The position numbers and the translations under genes are program-made. Source: Bactrocera neohumeralis (Eukaryota; Arthropoda; Insecta; Diptera; Tephritidae). From it: 64,000 nucleotides of DNA. Below are positions 1-10,218 of this stretch, in pieces. The notes below the pieces were generated by a model that saw nothing but the letters and a program-made list of their open reading frames with translations, ran no database searches and was not told the origin of the DNA. The stretch is from positions 34,820,839-34,884,838 of the forward strand of contig NC_065919.1 of NCBI RefSeq assembly GCF_024586455.1, written 5' to 3'. The first letter of the stretch is position 1. Every line of letters begins with the position of its first letter.

Positions 1-467
1 TACCATCTCAGGTGTAAAATTGTTTGTCATTGTCGTATTTAATTATTGATTTATCGCAAGTTTAGTAGTTTTTAACAGTAATGTTATATAGATAATTAGC
101 GGGGAGGGGGGGCAATGTCGTTGGGGGTGCCTAAGAGTTAAAATATCCATTTTATAAAAATAGGTGCGTCTTGCTACTACGATCCCTGTGACAAATTGCA
201 GTTCTATACCTTAATTTAGTGCTTAATTATGGCAAGTCTACGAACTCGTTTTTTGTCAAGGAACACGTGTATTAAATTTCTTAAGAATATCTTTACTTTT
301 GCTAAAGTTACAGCTTGCACAGATGGACAGACCAACACACAGTTATGCGGTTTTCAACTCGTTTCCTCATACTGATCATTTATATAAATAATACCTATCT
401 CTATTAGTTTCGGGTGAACAATACTATGATACTCTATAGCAATGTTGCAAGAGTATAATTAGCATGT
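1..467 (-). repeat. DINE-1-like family A, partial copy, in Ubx intron 1
   Basis: Reverse-oriented partial copy of the most common repeat in the window. It shares the family's non-coding blocks: the run around 120-200 ending in TTGCTACTACGATCCC, the GAC/CAGA-rich GTCY remnant near 322-336, and the terminal GCAATGTTGCAAGAGTATAA near 440-460. It is cut by the left window edge and has no coding potential. The family layout (subterminal inverted repeat, GTCY tract, 3' hairpin) matches DINE-1/Helentron-derived elements; that class assignment is inference. Confidence 0.7.
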
Positions 468-1928
468 CATAATTAGAGAAAATCAATTGAATAAAATATT
501 CAAGAAGTCAATAAATTTTAAAAACATTTAAAAAATTATAAAGAGAGGAATTACGATTGCTTAAATTGATATGAAATAAATTGAGGTTTTTATTTTGTAT
601 GCACAATCAGAATAAATTAAATAAATCCGATCCCATATGCTTGATTAAAATATAATACAATACTTAATTTTTTGGTTCTTATTGATATTAATAATTTTTA
701 TAGCCACTAAAAAGCATTGAGCTGTTTCACAACGTTTTCGAAATTAATAGTATAATTTATTTATATTTTCATTATCTGTACTACCGCAGAGTTATCGCAG
801 GAAATGTAATCTCACATACATACTGTATGTGTATATTTATTTGCCCTTTAATCTGTCTTAGGCAGTTATTGCTCATATTTATTCTGAGTTTCTACTTTGA
901 AGATTTGTTGCTTTGTTTGATAATGAATTTGACAACAAAATATAAGCACAAATATAAGCTAAAAATGTTTTAAAAAATATCGCCAAAGAGATTGGCATTC
1001 ACAAAAATTTTAATTTCCCCATGAAATTATTGGGCGAAATCAGAGCGCACATCTGTTAAATTTGGTACTAAGATCGAAATACTCAAAGGGAAGACCGATC
1101 ACTTGTTCTTTACCAGGCTTGTTAAATTTTTATTTTATTTTTTTAGTTTTTGTTACATATTTGTTAAAAATGCTTGTTAAATGGTTCACAGGTTAAGGCG
1201 ATTATCTGGACCAAAAGTAGCCGCTGGTTATTATTGCTTTATTGATCACTCACAGGCCGCACAGCCGACGGTGTTCATAACCTTGCAGTTATCATAATAT
1301 TGTTTAGATTACTAGTATAAGTGTACACTTCTTTGAGCAGTTGTGTTGGTAAACTTCGAGTTATTTCTGTTGCTTTTCCCAAAGAGCTCTTGTAGGTCTC
1401 TGACTTAAAGAATGCTCAAAAATGGCTCACTACAAAATGTTTTAAAAAATTAAAATAAAAAAAAATTTAAAAATCATCGGAGAAATTTAGAAAAGGGCTT
1501 ACGTGCAATTGAGATAAGTGCTTACACTATTTGAAAATAGAGAATCTTATAAAAATATTTATATAACATTCTTAGTTACAAAAATAAACAAATCTAGATT
1601 ATACCAGTTTAGTGAGATAGTATATTAAAGCAAAACAATGTTAACCATCACCTTCGAAACTTTATCGTAACTTAACCTATTAAAATGAATTAGAATGGTT
1701 CTAAAATTATAGCGCTCTAATAGTGACCTAACTATTCGGGGACAGTTTTAAATTATATACATGTATCATCTACAGCTACATTATGAGTATTTAGCTCAAG
1801 ATACCATCAATTTTTAATATATTTATAACTCTTTTTGCTTCATTAATTAATAGATAATTTCTTTTAATTTTCATTTAATAATCACATTGCAATGTTTATA
1901 TATTTTAATAAAGCTTCGTGCGTCCTAC
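468..1928 (-). other. Ubx: Ubx intron 1, proximal part
   Basis: AT-rich non-coding DNA directly downstream of the Ubx exon 1 splice donor (GTAGGA read on the minus strand from 1928). No microexon or homeobox sequence is visible down to position 1, so the intron runs past the window edge, as expected from the very long first intron of Drosophila Ubx. No conserved block is recognised here. Confidence 0.75.
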
Positions 1929-1931
1929 CTG
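1921..1931 (-). promoter_or_regulatory. Ubx: Ubx exon 1 splice donor
   Basis: On the minus strand the exon end CAG (1931-1929) is followed by GTAGGACG (1928-1921), a reasonable donor. It falls exactly where Drosophila Ubx exon 1 ends, in the glycine codon after YPWMAIA. In Drosophila a second donor lies 27 nt further on and adds the nine-residue b element. Here the next GT is more than 40 nt downstream and the intervening codons do not resemble that element. Confidence 0.85.
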
Positions 1932-2676
1932 CGATAGCCATCCACGGGTAGAAAGTATGATTGGTGGCTTGATGTAAGCTACTAGCACTTTGAGCCGCTG
2001 CCGCCCCAGAAATTGTGCAATTTGCATTCCATGCGGTTCCTGCACCGCCAACTCCTACACCACCGCCAACACCAACACCACCTACGCTTCCAACGCCCCC
2101 AGCGACACCTTGACCGGCACCAACGACTCCACCACCAGTTCCACCACTTCCGCCACCACTGCCACCTCGATGGCTTACCGGGCTTCCGCCTGAAGTGTCC
2201 AAGTATCCACCAACACGGGAGTCTGGAGTGCAAGCGGATGGACGCACTGGCATGCCACCAGCAGGATTGTTCTGTCCATTATTATTTGACCCGTTAGAAC
2301 CACCGCCTGAGCCACCACCACCTCCAGAACCACCACCGCCGCTCGCACCATTCGCGCTGGTATTCCAGATATCTTTGTAACCATTGACCACGGAGTCGGC
2401 TTTGATATTAAGACAGTCCTGTTTGTAGGCGCCATCACTGTAAATTTTGTTACAAGCAGCTGTGATACTTGCGTCGTAGGGAGAATCCTGCGTGGTGCGT
2501 TGTAAGTGATGATTGGCATAAGGCGACATGCCCAAAGAGAGCGGAAAGCCACGATAAGCGGCTGCGGCCGCTGTGGCTGTCTGATCATGGTGACCTCCAG
2601 TACTCATTGTCATACCGGATGTCTGATGCGGGTGGCCGTAAAAACCAGCCGAAGCCTGTTCAAAGTAGGAATTCAT
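1929..2676 (-). CDS. Ubx: Ultrabithorax, first coding exon (N-terminal 249 codons plus one base)
   Basis: This is the N-terminal half of the Hox transcription factor that specifies posterior thorax and anterior abdomen identity. Starting at ATG 2676 the protein begins MNSYFEQ, the SSYF-type activation motif of Hox proteins. An alanine run follows (residues 36-40), then conserved Ubx blocks such as AYRGFPLSLGMSPYANHH (40-57) and GGMPVRPSACTPDSRVGGYL (140-159). There are two glycine-rich linkers (about 109-129 and 171-213), and FYPWM (242-246), the Exd/Pbx contact. The exon ends after the first base of the glycine codon following MAIA, at a donor reading GCAG|GTAGGA. The open frame runs on to 1882 only by intron read-through. 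The homeodomain and microexons lie outside the window to the left. The frame is intact. The glycine linkers look longer and more valine-rich than I recall for Drosophila. Confidence 0.97.
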
Positions 2677-3640
2677 ACTGCCAGCGGTAAGAATTTTGGC
2701 GGTTGTAATACTGTCTCGCGAGAAAAGCTAAACCTGATTAGGCTTTAGCTTTGATTGGACTTACTTGCCGTGGCAAGGTACTTTTGCTTAGTATTTTCTT
2801 TTATAAATTTTAGACGCGTGGCGAAGTAGTATGTTTGGATTCACTTAAATTCAAATAGCTTCTCTATTTCGGTCATTTGGTTTTCTAAAATTTGTCCTGA
2901 CACAAATTTACATAATCCCTTTGAGTTGTGATTTATTTTGGCATAACTTACTTATCTCATTTCTTTACTTTTTTTACCAAAAGTAAACGCTGTAAGAGTT
3001 GGCAATGTAAACAATGTAAACGAGAATATTATAATAATTGCACCAAAAGTTATATCACGGTTAATGTTCATTCGTAATTGATGTTGTAAATTTTATTAAT
3101 TCCATTTAATTTGATTGCTGTTTCTAAATAAAACACTTTCTATCACCAAAAATTTTTTTATTGTTTTTCACACAACACTTTTGGGTAAACTATTTTCGTT
3201 GCACTCTTAAAATTTGTATTAATTTTATTTTTCTAGTTCACAAATATTTGATATTTTTCACAATGCATACTTTGTCGAAAACAATCGGCCAACCCGGCTC
3301 ATGGAAACGTCATCAACATAACACTACGAACGACAACCACAATCAACACAATAATCGTTAAAATAATAGTAATAGCGACAATAATAATAATAATCAAATT
3401 TATTAGCGTCAATGCCACCAAACCGAGAATTCGTTACGAACGCTGCCGCAGCACTGAACAACTGTCTAACTCACTGCCTGACTGCCAGACGACTGTTGCT
3501 GTTACTACTGCTGTCGTTTGCGTTTTCGTTTGCTGTACTGACTTTTAATCGTCACTGCCGCGATTCTATATTACTCTAATTTGACACTACTACACTGCAC
3601 CACACTGAACGTCGCAGCGCTTTGATATGCGTTACCGTCT
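2677..3640 (-). other. Ubx: Probable Ubx 5' leader region
   Basis: Non-coding DNA immediately upstream of the Ubx start codon. Drosophila Ubx has an untranslated leader of nearly 1 kb in the same exon, so the leader probably lies here, with transcription starting somewhere near 3.6 kb. I cannot fix the start site: no TATA box or clear initiator is decisive. The stretch 3400-3640 is richer in GC and CTG/ACTG motifs than its surroundings, with short AAT/ACA repeats at 3340-3400. Confidence 0.4.
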
Positions 3641-3839
3641 TACGATAGCGTTGTGATAGTAGTCCGATAGCGAAATATTCGCCGAATCAAAACGCTGTCA
3701 ATGGTATTAAAACGCTGCCGTCGTTGTCGATGTTTTCGGTGTTGTCACTATCACTATTGTTTTTGCTTTTGTTATTTCATATTTTACCAACTAGAACTGT
3801 TTGAGTATGATGGCATTAGCTGTACTCAATAGTACCAAA

Positions 3840-4110
3840 CAGTGAATCGAGCGTTAAAAGACCACAATGGCAATAACAATAAATGGTGATAAAGTGGATA
3901 ATAAAACAATGCGCTCGCCTGCTGCTCCAATCCGAACCGTTGCCATCGAGCGAATGCGCCATCAAAATGCCAGTTTGTTGTATTTTGACTGACGTCGATT
4001 ACGTTTGCAATATACCCAACAACGACTAGCACGACGAAAGCGATGAAACGGCCTAAACCATAACGACAATTGCCACAGCGACGATGATGACGTCGACGAC
4101 GGTGAGAGAA
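3840..4110. promoter_or_regulatory. Candidate Ubx proximal promoter with clustered Zeste-type sites
   Basis: Three CGAGCG hexamers, which fit the Zeste consensus YGAGYG, occur at 3848-3853, 3912-3917 (reverse) and 3947-3952. A GAGAG (GAGA-factor core) lies at 4104-4108, and GCCAT occurs at 3942 and 3959. In Drosophila the proximal Ubx promoter is bound by Zeste and GAGA factor. The cluster lies 1.2-1.4 kb from the ATG, where a promoter with a leader of about 1 kb would place it. Function is inferred from motifs and position only. Confidence 0.45.
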
Positions 4111-7100
4111 ACAGCGAGAAACTTGCACTCTGTTGTGCTGTTGTTGAGCTATTCTGCCGCTCTGTTGTGGTCGCTCTGTTTTCGTTCCACCAACGAAATA
4201 TTAATGAGGAAAAGAAAGGCAACACACTGTCACCACCACCACCATCTCAGAGATAAACAGATATCAATACCTCACCACTTCTACAACAACACGTATGGGA
4301 ACAAAACACAGAGCGCTGAGAGGATCAGATCGAAGAAATTTTTAACTGGGAGTAGAATCGAGTAAGCATAGGGTTGAACGCATAGGGTAAATGAGAGCAG
4401 GGGCAATATACATATGTACATATATACATATGTATATGTACATATACATATATACTATGAGTATAAACATACTGGAATAAACTACCATTGCTATGTGGAA
4501 CAAAGGGCTGTGATACTTCTTTGGGTTTAATTCATAATGTTATCAGTTGAGTTTAGTTTGGCTGTTGATAAGGACGTTTAGAGTCGAGGAGATTGCTGTA
4601 AGAAAGTTATCAATCTATAGCTTGTACAAATAAATACAGTCTTTTGTAAAATTTACATATGTATGTACATAAATGTAAAAATTATAAGTATTTTTAATAA
4701 TTTATTCTTACTCTTATAACACTGCGCCTTTAGTTGAATTAATTGCGAACTCTGCAAACTATAAGTGAACACTCATCGATAAAGCGAATATTTAAAGAAC
4801 AGGAAAAATAGTTAAAATGCCGTCATATTCTAGAAGCATAAATTCCGTGACGAGTTCGACCACCGCAGCTTTTAGGCTCACTCGATGAATTCTTTACAGA
4901 GACAAAACGCAAACCAGAAAAGCCGTAATTCAAACTGGTGGCAATGAATTTGTTGTTGGTTAGTTATTAGAGCCGCCTCCTCGCCTACATTTTGAGTTAT
5001 TGCTCATTTTACTTAGCAACGAATGAACGAACAGTGATTCAGTGTTTGAGTTGTTTGAGACAATACCAGAGAGACAAGTGACAGTTTGAAACGAACACGT
5101 TCGAACGTCATGTGTTTGAGTGGAATATGCTCCTTTAAAATCTATTTGTTTGAGCAAATTCGCCAACTAGTATTTTAAGTTTCAGTTGTAGAGAAGGATT
5201 GCATTTTTTACAAATGAGAATACAGAAAATAAGTAAAAATATGAATTAAATGTTAAAGTTTATAATTTACAATAGTTCTAAGATATCTTTAAATAACGTG
5301 TTTCTAGCGCAAATTACCGAAGTTCACTGTTCTCGGTTCTTAGTTAAACTAAACTTATTTTTCATGTATAATTTTTACCTCAAATTAAGCAAAAAAAAAT
5401 TTTGAGATATAAACAGTACACACTTCAACTGAAGTGAGTGCGCTGCATCACTTTGCTAGGATAACTCCACTCCAAAAAGAGTCAACTAGAATAACGAAAA
5501 TAAATGGGATAAGTAAATGTAAATGTGTATGACCTATTTAAGGGGCTGGGCACATTATTGTTAGAAAAGGATGTTTACGAAGCTTGATTAAGATTTCTTA
5601 AAAATATACCGATATTTAAACCCTGAACAGAAGGAAACGTCGTAGACCTCATAAAATATTTAAACCATACAACGTGTAGCTTTATCAATTGACAATTTAA
5701 TAGCTAATATCTTGAAAGTTTTAAAATTAGTGTGGTAATAAGATACATTAAATCTTGCAAACGCACCTGACATCATATAAATAGGATTTGAAGTTACAGT
5801 CAATTCAATAAAAGAAACTGTGCGCATTCCATCCGTTTTTACAAAGAGCAAATGAAATTTTTTTAGTTTAACTTTAAAAAAAATCGCTTGAGTCTAATGT
5901 TTTATATTTTGAACATTTAAATATAAATTTTTTCCATATACAAAAAAATCGATTATTTTTAAGACATTCCCTTTAGTTTCTATATGAAATGCACATAATA
6001 AAGGGTATCATAACTAACGCCTAAGTTAAAATTTACTCTTGTTTTTTTTTATAAAGTCCACCAGAGACGCTGAGGTCCTCATATTCGATATTTGGTAGGT
6101 TAAAAAGGTATAGTCTAAATGAAAAGTGTGGTTGTAGACCGATTTGGCTTACGTACATATATATAGACTGTACCATAATAATATGTATTAAGTAAATGCT
6201 ATGCATTCAGATTTGTTGAGCAGTTACTGCGATTTAAGTTTAACGTAAAAGTTCACATGCAAACCTGCACGAACTATCTCTACGGTTAAATACTAGTAGT
6301 TTTTTTATAAAGTTGTCACAGTATTAGTACTTTTGAAAACTACCCTTAGTAGGGGGTGAACGTGGTTATTATAGTACCCATGTTGGTTGTATGTTATATA
6401 ATATATGTATATCCACAATTTCAATACGATCATTCTTCACTTCTTTTCATTACTTTTCCACAGCTTTCATTCTCACCTACTATTCTCCAACTCAAAAAAA
6501 GATGAGGACAGAAGGCGCGATTTTAAAATACACATCATAACAATCAGATTTATTTAAGTAGCTATCACAGTAATTTAAGCCCCATATCACCCTGGGCACA
6601 TATCAACACATCACAAAATTAGACAGTGTACTCCGTTGTGCTTTCGGAATAATTTAATCAAACAGGTGCCGGTTAATTATACTAATTGTTGTTCAAACAA
6701 ACAAAGAGAAACAATGATTGCATGCAACTCAAAAAATTAACCTACAAAATACACTGCAACGCCACTGCCAATCTTAAGTGTACTCGTATTTATTCCTTTA
6801 AATAAAAATATAAATACGAATCGAATAAATTCTACTCATTGTTTCTTAACTGGAAGATTTTGGCTATTGAAATTTTCTAACATCAAGTATGTATACACAA
6901 GTATATAGATACATATGTATATGAAAATAGATTATTTGGGGTGGCAGTGGCGACGGCACTACGGCAGCCGTAGTTGAAATGGCTTTTGATCTTTTTCGGT
7001 TATAGTGCGCGGTCGGCTGTTTTCTGTTTGTATTTCTGGGTTAAGCGCCCACTTTCGCGCAGCCTTTGATGTTTATTATGGAAGCGTCGCGACGTAGTCA

Positions 7101-7760
7101 AGAGGTAGGAATGACTGTGAATGTATGTACGTATGTTTGTCGGGTGGTCGGCCATCAACTGATGCTTTATTAGCTTAGCAAGTGTCGAAATGCGATTTGT
7201 TGTAGCCGCCAACATTATGGGTAAATGTAAACTGTTGCTAATGGCTAATTAAACAGTGGGAGTGGCAATTGAATTGAGTTTAATCAGATTTATGCAGCAA
7301 ATGTGAGTATCGCCGTTAGAATGTTGTGATGTGTGAGAAGATGTAAAGTAAGAAGAAGAAGACAACAACAGTTTACATCAGCTATGCCCAATGTAACATC
7401 GACAGACAGTATGTTATAAAAGTATTTTTTAACTTTTAAGTGAACAAATTAGTTGATTTTTATACCCTGAGAGGTTTAAATAGTTTTGTTTAATTTATAT
7501 TAAAACTTAAGAAGAGAAAATACTGAAATTATTAGCGATTATAAACGAATAACTTTTTACTAAATAAAACAACAATTAGTGTTTATTTCACATAATTTTT
7601 TTTTTTTTTTTGTTTTGGAAAGCAACAAAAAAATTAAAAATTTTAATATTCTTTAAAATTTTTAGACAAGAACATGTTTTCGATCTCACGTATTAACTAA
7701 TTAAACATTTTTATATTATTTTAATAATGAATCGATCCCGCATCTTTAAAAATGATCTGT
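4111..7760. other. Ubx upstream non-coding DNA
   Basis: No gene is seen. 4405-4455 is a self-complementary TACATATG-type simple repeat. 5600-5680 has a weak resemblance to the 5' part of INE-1-like family B. 6940-7300 is a GC-richer, apparently single-copy block with several GGCAG/GCCGT motifs, one Pho-type site (GAAATGGC near 6977) and TAAT cores near 7231-7285, so it could be an enhancer. A short (AAG)n lies near 7350. The rest shows nothing recognisable. Confidence 0.5.
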
Positions 7761-8062
7761 GATGATTGGAAGATGGAGTCATGTGTAGAAGTTCACGCAA
7801 GTGAGGAAAGTTCTCTGATCGCCATTCACTTGGGAGTGGCCAGAAACGATTCTTTTACACATGGCTCAAGCAGCTCACTACTTCCGGTCTTTGACCAAGT
7901 ATCCTCTGGGTAGCCTAAGAACATCCGTTCGAGGGCGAGCTAATGTGAGAAGCAGAAACATCCCCTGCATAGGGTTGTGCGCTGGGTTTGGGACCCGCCA
8001 CGTAAAAAAAAACACCCCCAGTGAATAAGTATAACCAGCCTCGGATGAGAGACCTCCCTTTT

Positions 8063-9472
8063 GATGACGACCATGGCAAATGAAATAAGGACTACGAATT
8101 GAGGGCATGCACCTGGAATGTCCGGTCCCTTAATTGGGAAGGTGCCGCTGCCCAGCTGGTTGATGTCCTCGTAAAAACAAAGGCTGACATCACCGCCGTC
8201 CAAGAGATGCGATGGACGGGACAAGGACAGAGACGAGTAGGTCCTTGTGACATTTACTACAGTGGCCATATAAAGGAGCGCAAGTTTGGTGTAGGATTCG
8301 TGGTGGGAGAGAGACTCCGTCGCCGAGTACTATCATTCACTGCGTTGAATGAACGTTTAGCCACAATCCGCATCAAAGCGAGGTTTTTCAATATATCGCT
8401 GATTTGCGCCCACGCCCCGACGGAAGAGAAGGGCGATGTGACCAAAGATGCCTTTTATGAGTGCTTGGAGCGCACTTATGAAGGCTGCCCCCGCCACGAT
8501 GTCAAAATCGTGCTTGGCGACTTTAACGCCAGGGTAGGCAAAGAAGGTATCTTTGGCACTACGGTCGGTAAATTCAGCCTCCACGACGAAACATCCCCAA
8601 ATGGGTTGAGGCTGATTGACTTCGCCGGGGCCCGAAATATGGTTTTCTGTAGTTCTAGATTCCAGCATAAAAAGATTCATCAAGCTACCTGGCTGTCTCC
8701 GGATCGAAAAACTACCAACCAGATCGATCATGTTGTGATAGACGGAAGACACGTCTCCAGTGTTTTAGATGTGCGTGCGCTCCGAGGTCCTAACATCGAC
8801 TCGGATCACTATCTTGTTGCAGCTAAGATTCGCACCCGCCTCTGTGCAGCAAAAAACGCACGCCACCAAACACAAGGAAGGTTCGACGTCGAGAAACTGC
8901 AATCACAACAGACAGCCGAACGATTTACTACTCGGCTTGCACTCCTGCTCTCTGAGAGCACTCGTCAACAACTCGGTATAAGGGAACTGTGGGACGGCAT
9001 TTCAAACTGCTTAGGTACAGCTGCAACCGAAACCATTGGTTTTCGGAAAGTGCAAAAGAACAGCTGGTACGACGAGGAGTGCCGTGTCGCAGCGGAGAGA
9101 AAACAGGCTGCCTACCTCGCAACGTTACGATCGACCACTACACGTGCGGGATGGGATAGATAGTTGAAGAGGGAAGCGAGACGCATCTGTAGACAGAAGA
9201 AGAAATAGGCCGAAATGCGTAAGTACGAAGAGCTTCATAAGCTGGCCGACAGGGATAATGCTCGAAAATTCTACGGAAAAATGCGGCGGCTTACAGAAGG
9301 TTTCAAGACCGGAGCATACTCTTGTAGAACCCCCAAAGGTGATCTAGTCACTGATGCACAGAGCATACTTAAATTATGGAGGGAACACTTCTCCAGCCTG
9401 CTGAATGGCAGTGAACGCACAACACCAGGAGAAGGAGAACCCGATTCCCCAATCGATGACGATGGAGCAGAC
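8063..9472 (+). pseudogene. RTE endonuclease and RT N-terminal region (broken ORF)
   Basis: The endonuclease domain starts with the TWNVRSL motif and continues with QEMRWTG, IYYSGH, CAHAPTE, LGDFNARVG, NQIDHVV and DSDHYLVAAK, which are the catalytic and binding blocks of APE-type LINE endonucleases. The frame open at 8099 has no ATG start. An upstream ATG at 8063 is in another frame, consistent with a one-base loss near 8100. The frame then hits TAG at 9161 and another near 9206 before continuing (MRKYEELHKL...) to the deletion joint near 9473. It would have cut target DNA for retrotransposition; it is now dead. Similar host-annotated proteins are often called craniofacial development protein 2-like. 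Confidence 0.85.
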
Positions 9473-9473
9473 G

Positions 9474-10182
9474 TTTGGCAGTGAACGAGGGCAAGACGAA
9501 ATATCTCCTGTCATCAAACAAACAGTCGTCGCACTCGCGACTTGGCACTCACGTCACTGTTGGCAGTCATAACTTTGAAGTTGTAGATAATTTCGTCTAT
9601 CTTGGAACCAACGTAAACACCACCAACAATGTCAGCCTAGAAATCGAACGCAGAATAACTCTTGCCAACAGGTGTTACTTCGGACTGAGTAGGAAATTGA
9701 GAGGCAAAGTCCTCTCTCGACAAACAAAAACCAAACTCTATAAATCACTCATAATTCCCGTCCTGCTAAATGGTGCAAAGTTTTGGACGATGTCAACAAC
9801 AGATGAGTCGACGTTGCGAGTTTTCGAGAGAAAAGTTCTGCGAAAGATTTATGGTCCTTTGCGCATTGGCCACGGCGAATACCGCATTCGATGGAACGAT
9901 GAGCTGTACGAGATATACGACGACATTGACATAGTCCAGCGAATTAAAAGACAGCGGCTATGCTGGCTAGGTCATGTTGTCCGGATGGACGAAAACACTC
10001 CAGCTCTGAAAGTGTTCGACGCAATACCCGCCGGGGGAAGCAGAGGAAGAGGAAGACCTCCACTCCGTTGGAAGGACCAAGTGGAGAAGGACCCGGCTTC
10101 GCTTGGAATATCCAATTGGCGCCACGTAGCGAAAAGAAGAAACGACTGGCGCGCTGTTGTTAACTCGGCTATAATCGCGTAA
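9474..10182 (+). pseudogene. RTE reverse transcriptase C-terminal fragment
   Basis: Open reading of about 235 codons beginning at the deletion joint (VNEGKTKYLLSS...), with no proper start. It carries the post-palm region of LINE reverse transcriptases, including NFVYLGTNVN and the conserved LCWLGHVVRMD and GRGRPPLRWKDQV segments. The FADD catalytic box and everything between the linker and this block are missing, and the frame differs from that of the upstream endonuclease. It ends about 30 bases before the AAG tail. It cannot be an active enzyme. Confidence 0.85.
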
Positions 10183-10218
10183 GCGGTGTCTACGCCAATT
10201 AAGAAGAAGAAGATGATT

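Larger units (their letters stand above)
7768..10211 (+). mobile_element. RTE-clade non-LTR retrotransposon, internally deleted
   Basis: This LINE is flanked by GATGATT at 7761-7767 and 10212-10218, a likely target-site duplication. Its 5' UTR (7768-8062) is repeated at 60206-60435 and its 3' end recurs at 32036 and 47440. It encodes an apurinic-type endonuclease, then the amino-terminal linker of the reverse transcriptase. It then jumps at about 9473/9474 straight to the carboxy-terminal part, so the polymerase core is missing. It ends in a (AAG)n tail rather than poly(A), as is usual for RTE elements. The 5' boundary is supported by the reverse copy, which begins at the same base. Confidence 0.85.

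Noticed and set aside
1882..1928. C-terminal extension RTHEALLKYINIAM of the Ubx frame
   Set aside because: It lies after a good splice donor at the conserved exon end; this is intron read-through.
1990..2748. Several open frames on both strands overlapping Ubx exon 1
   Set aside because: They are shadows of the glycine/alanine-coding repeats. The minus-strand Ubx frame is unmistakable.
4405..4455. TACATATG palindromes as a binding-site cluster
   Set aside because: Simple TA/CATATG repeats of this kind recur throughout the window (25975, 37560, 57400) and look like microsatellite sequence.
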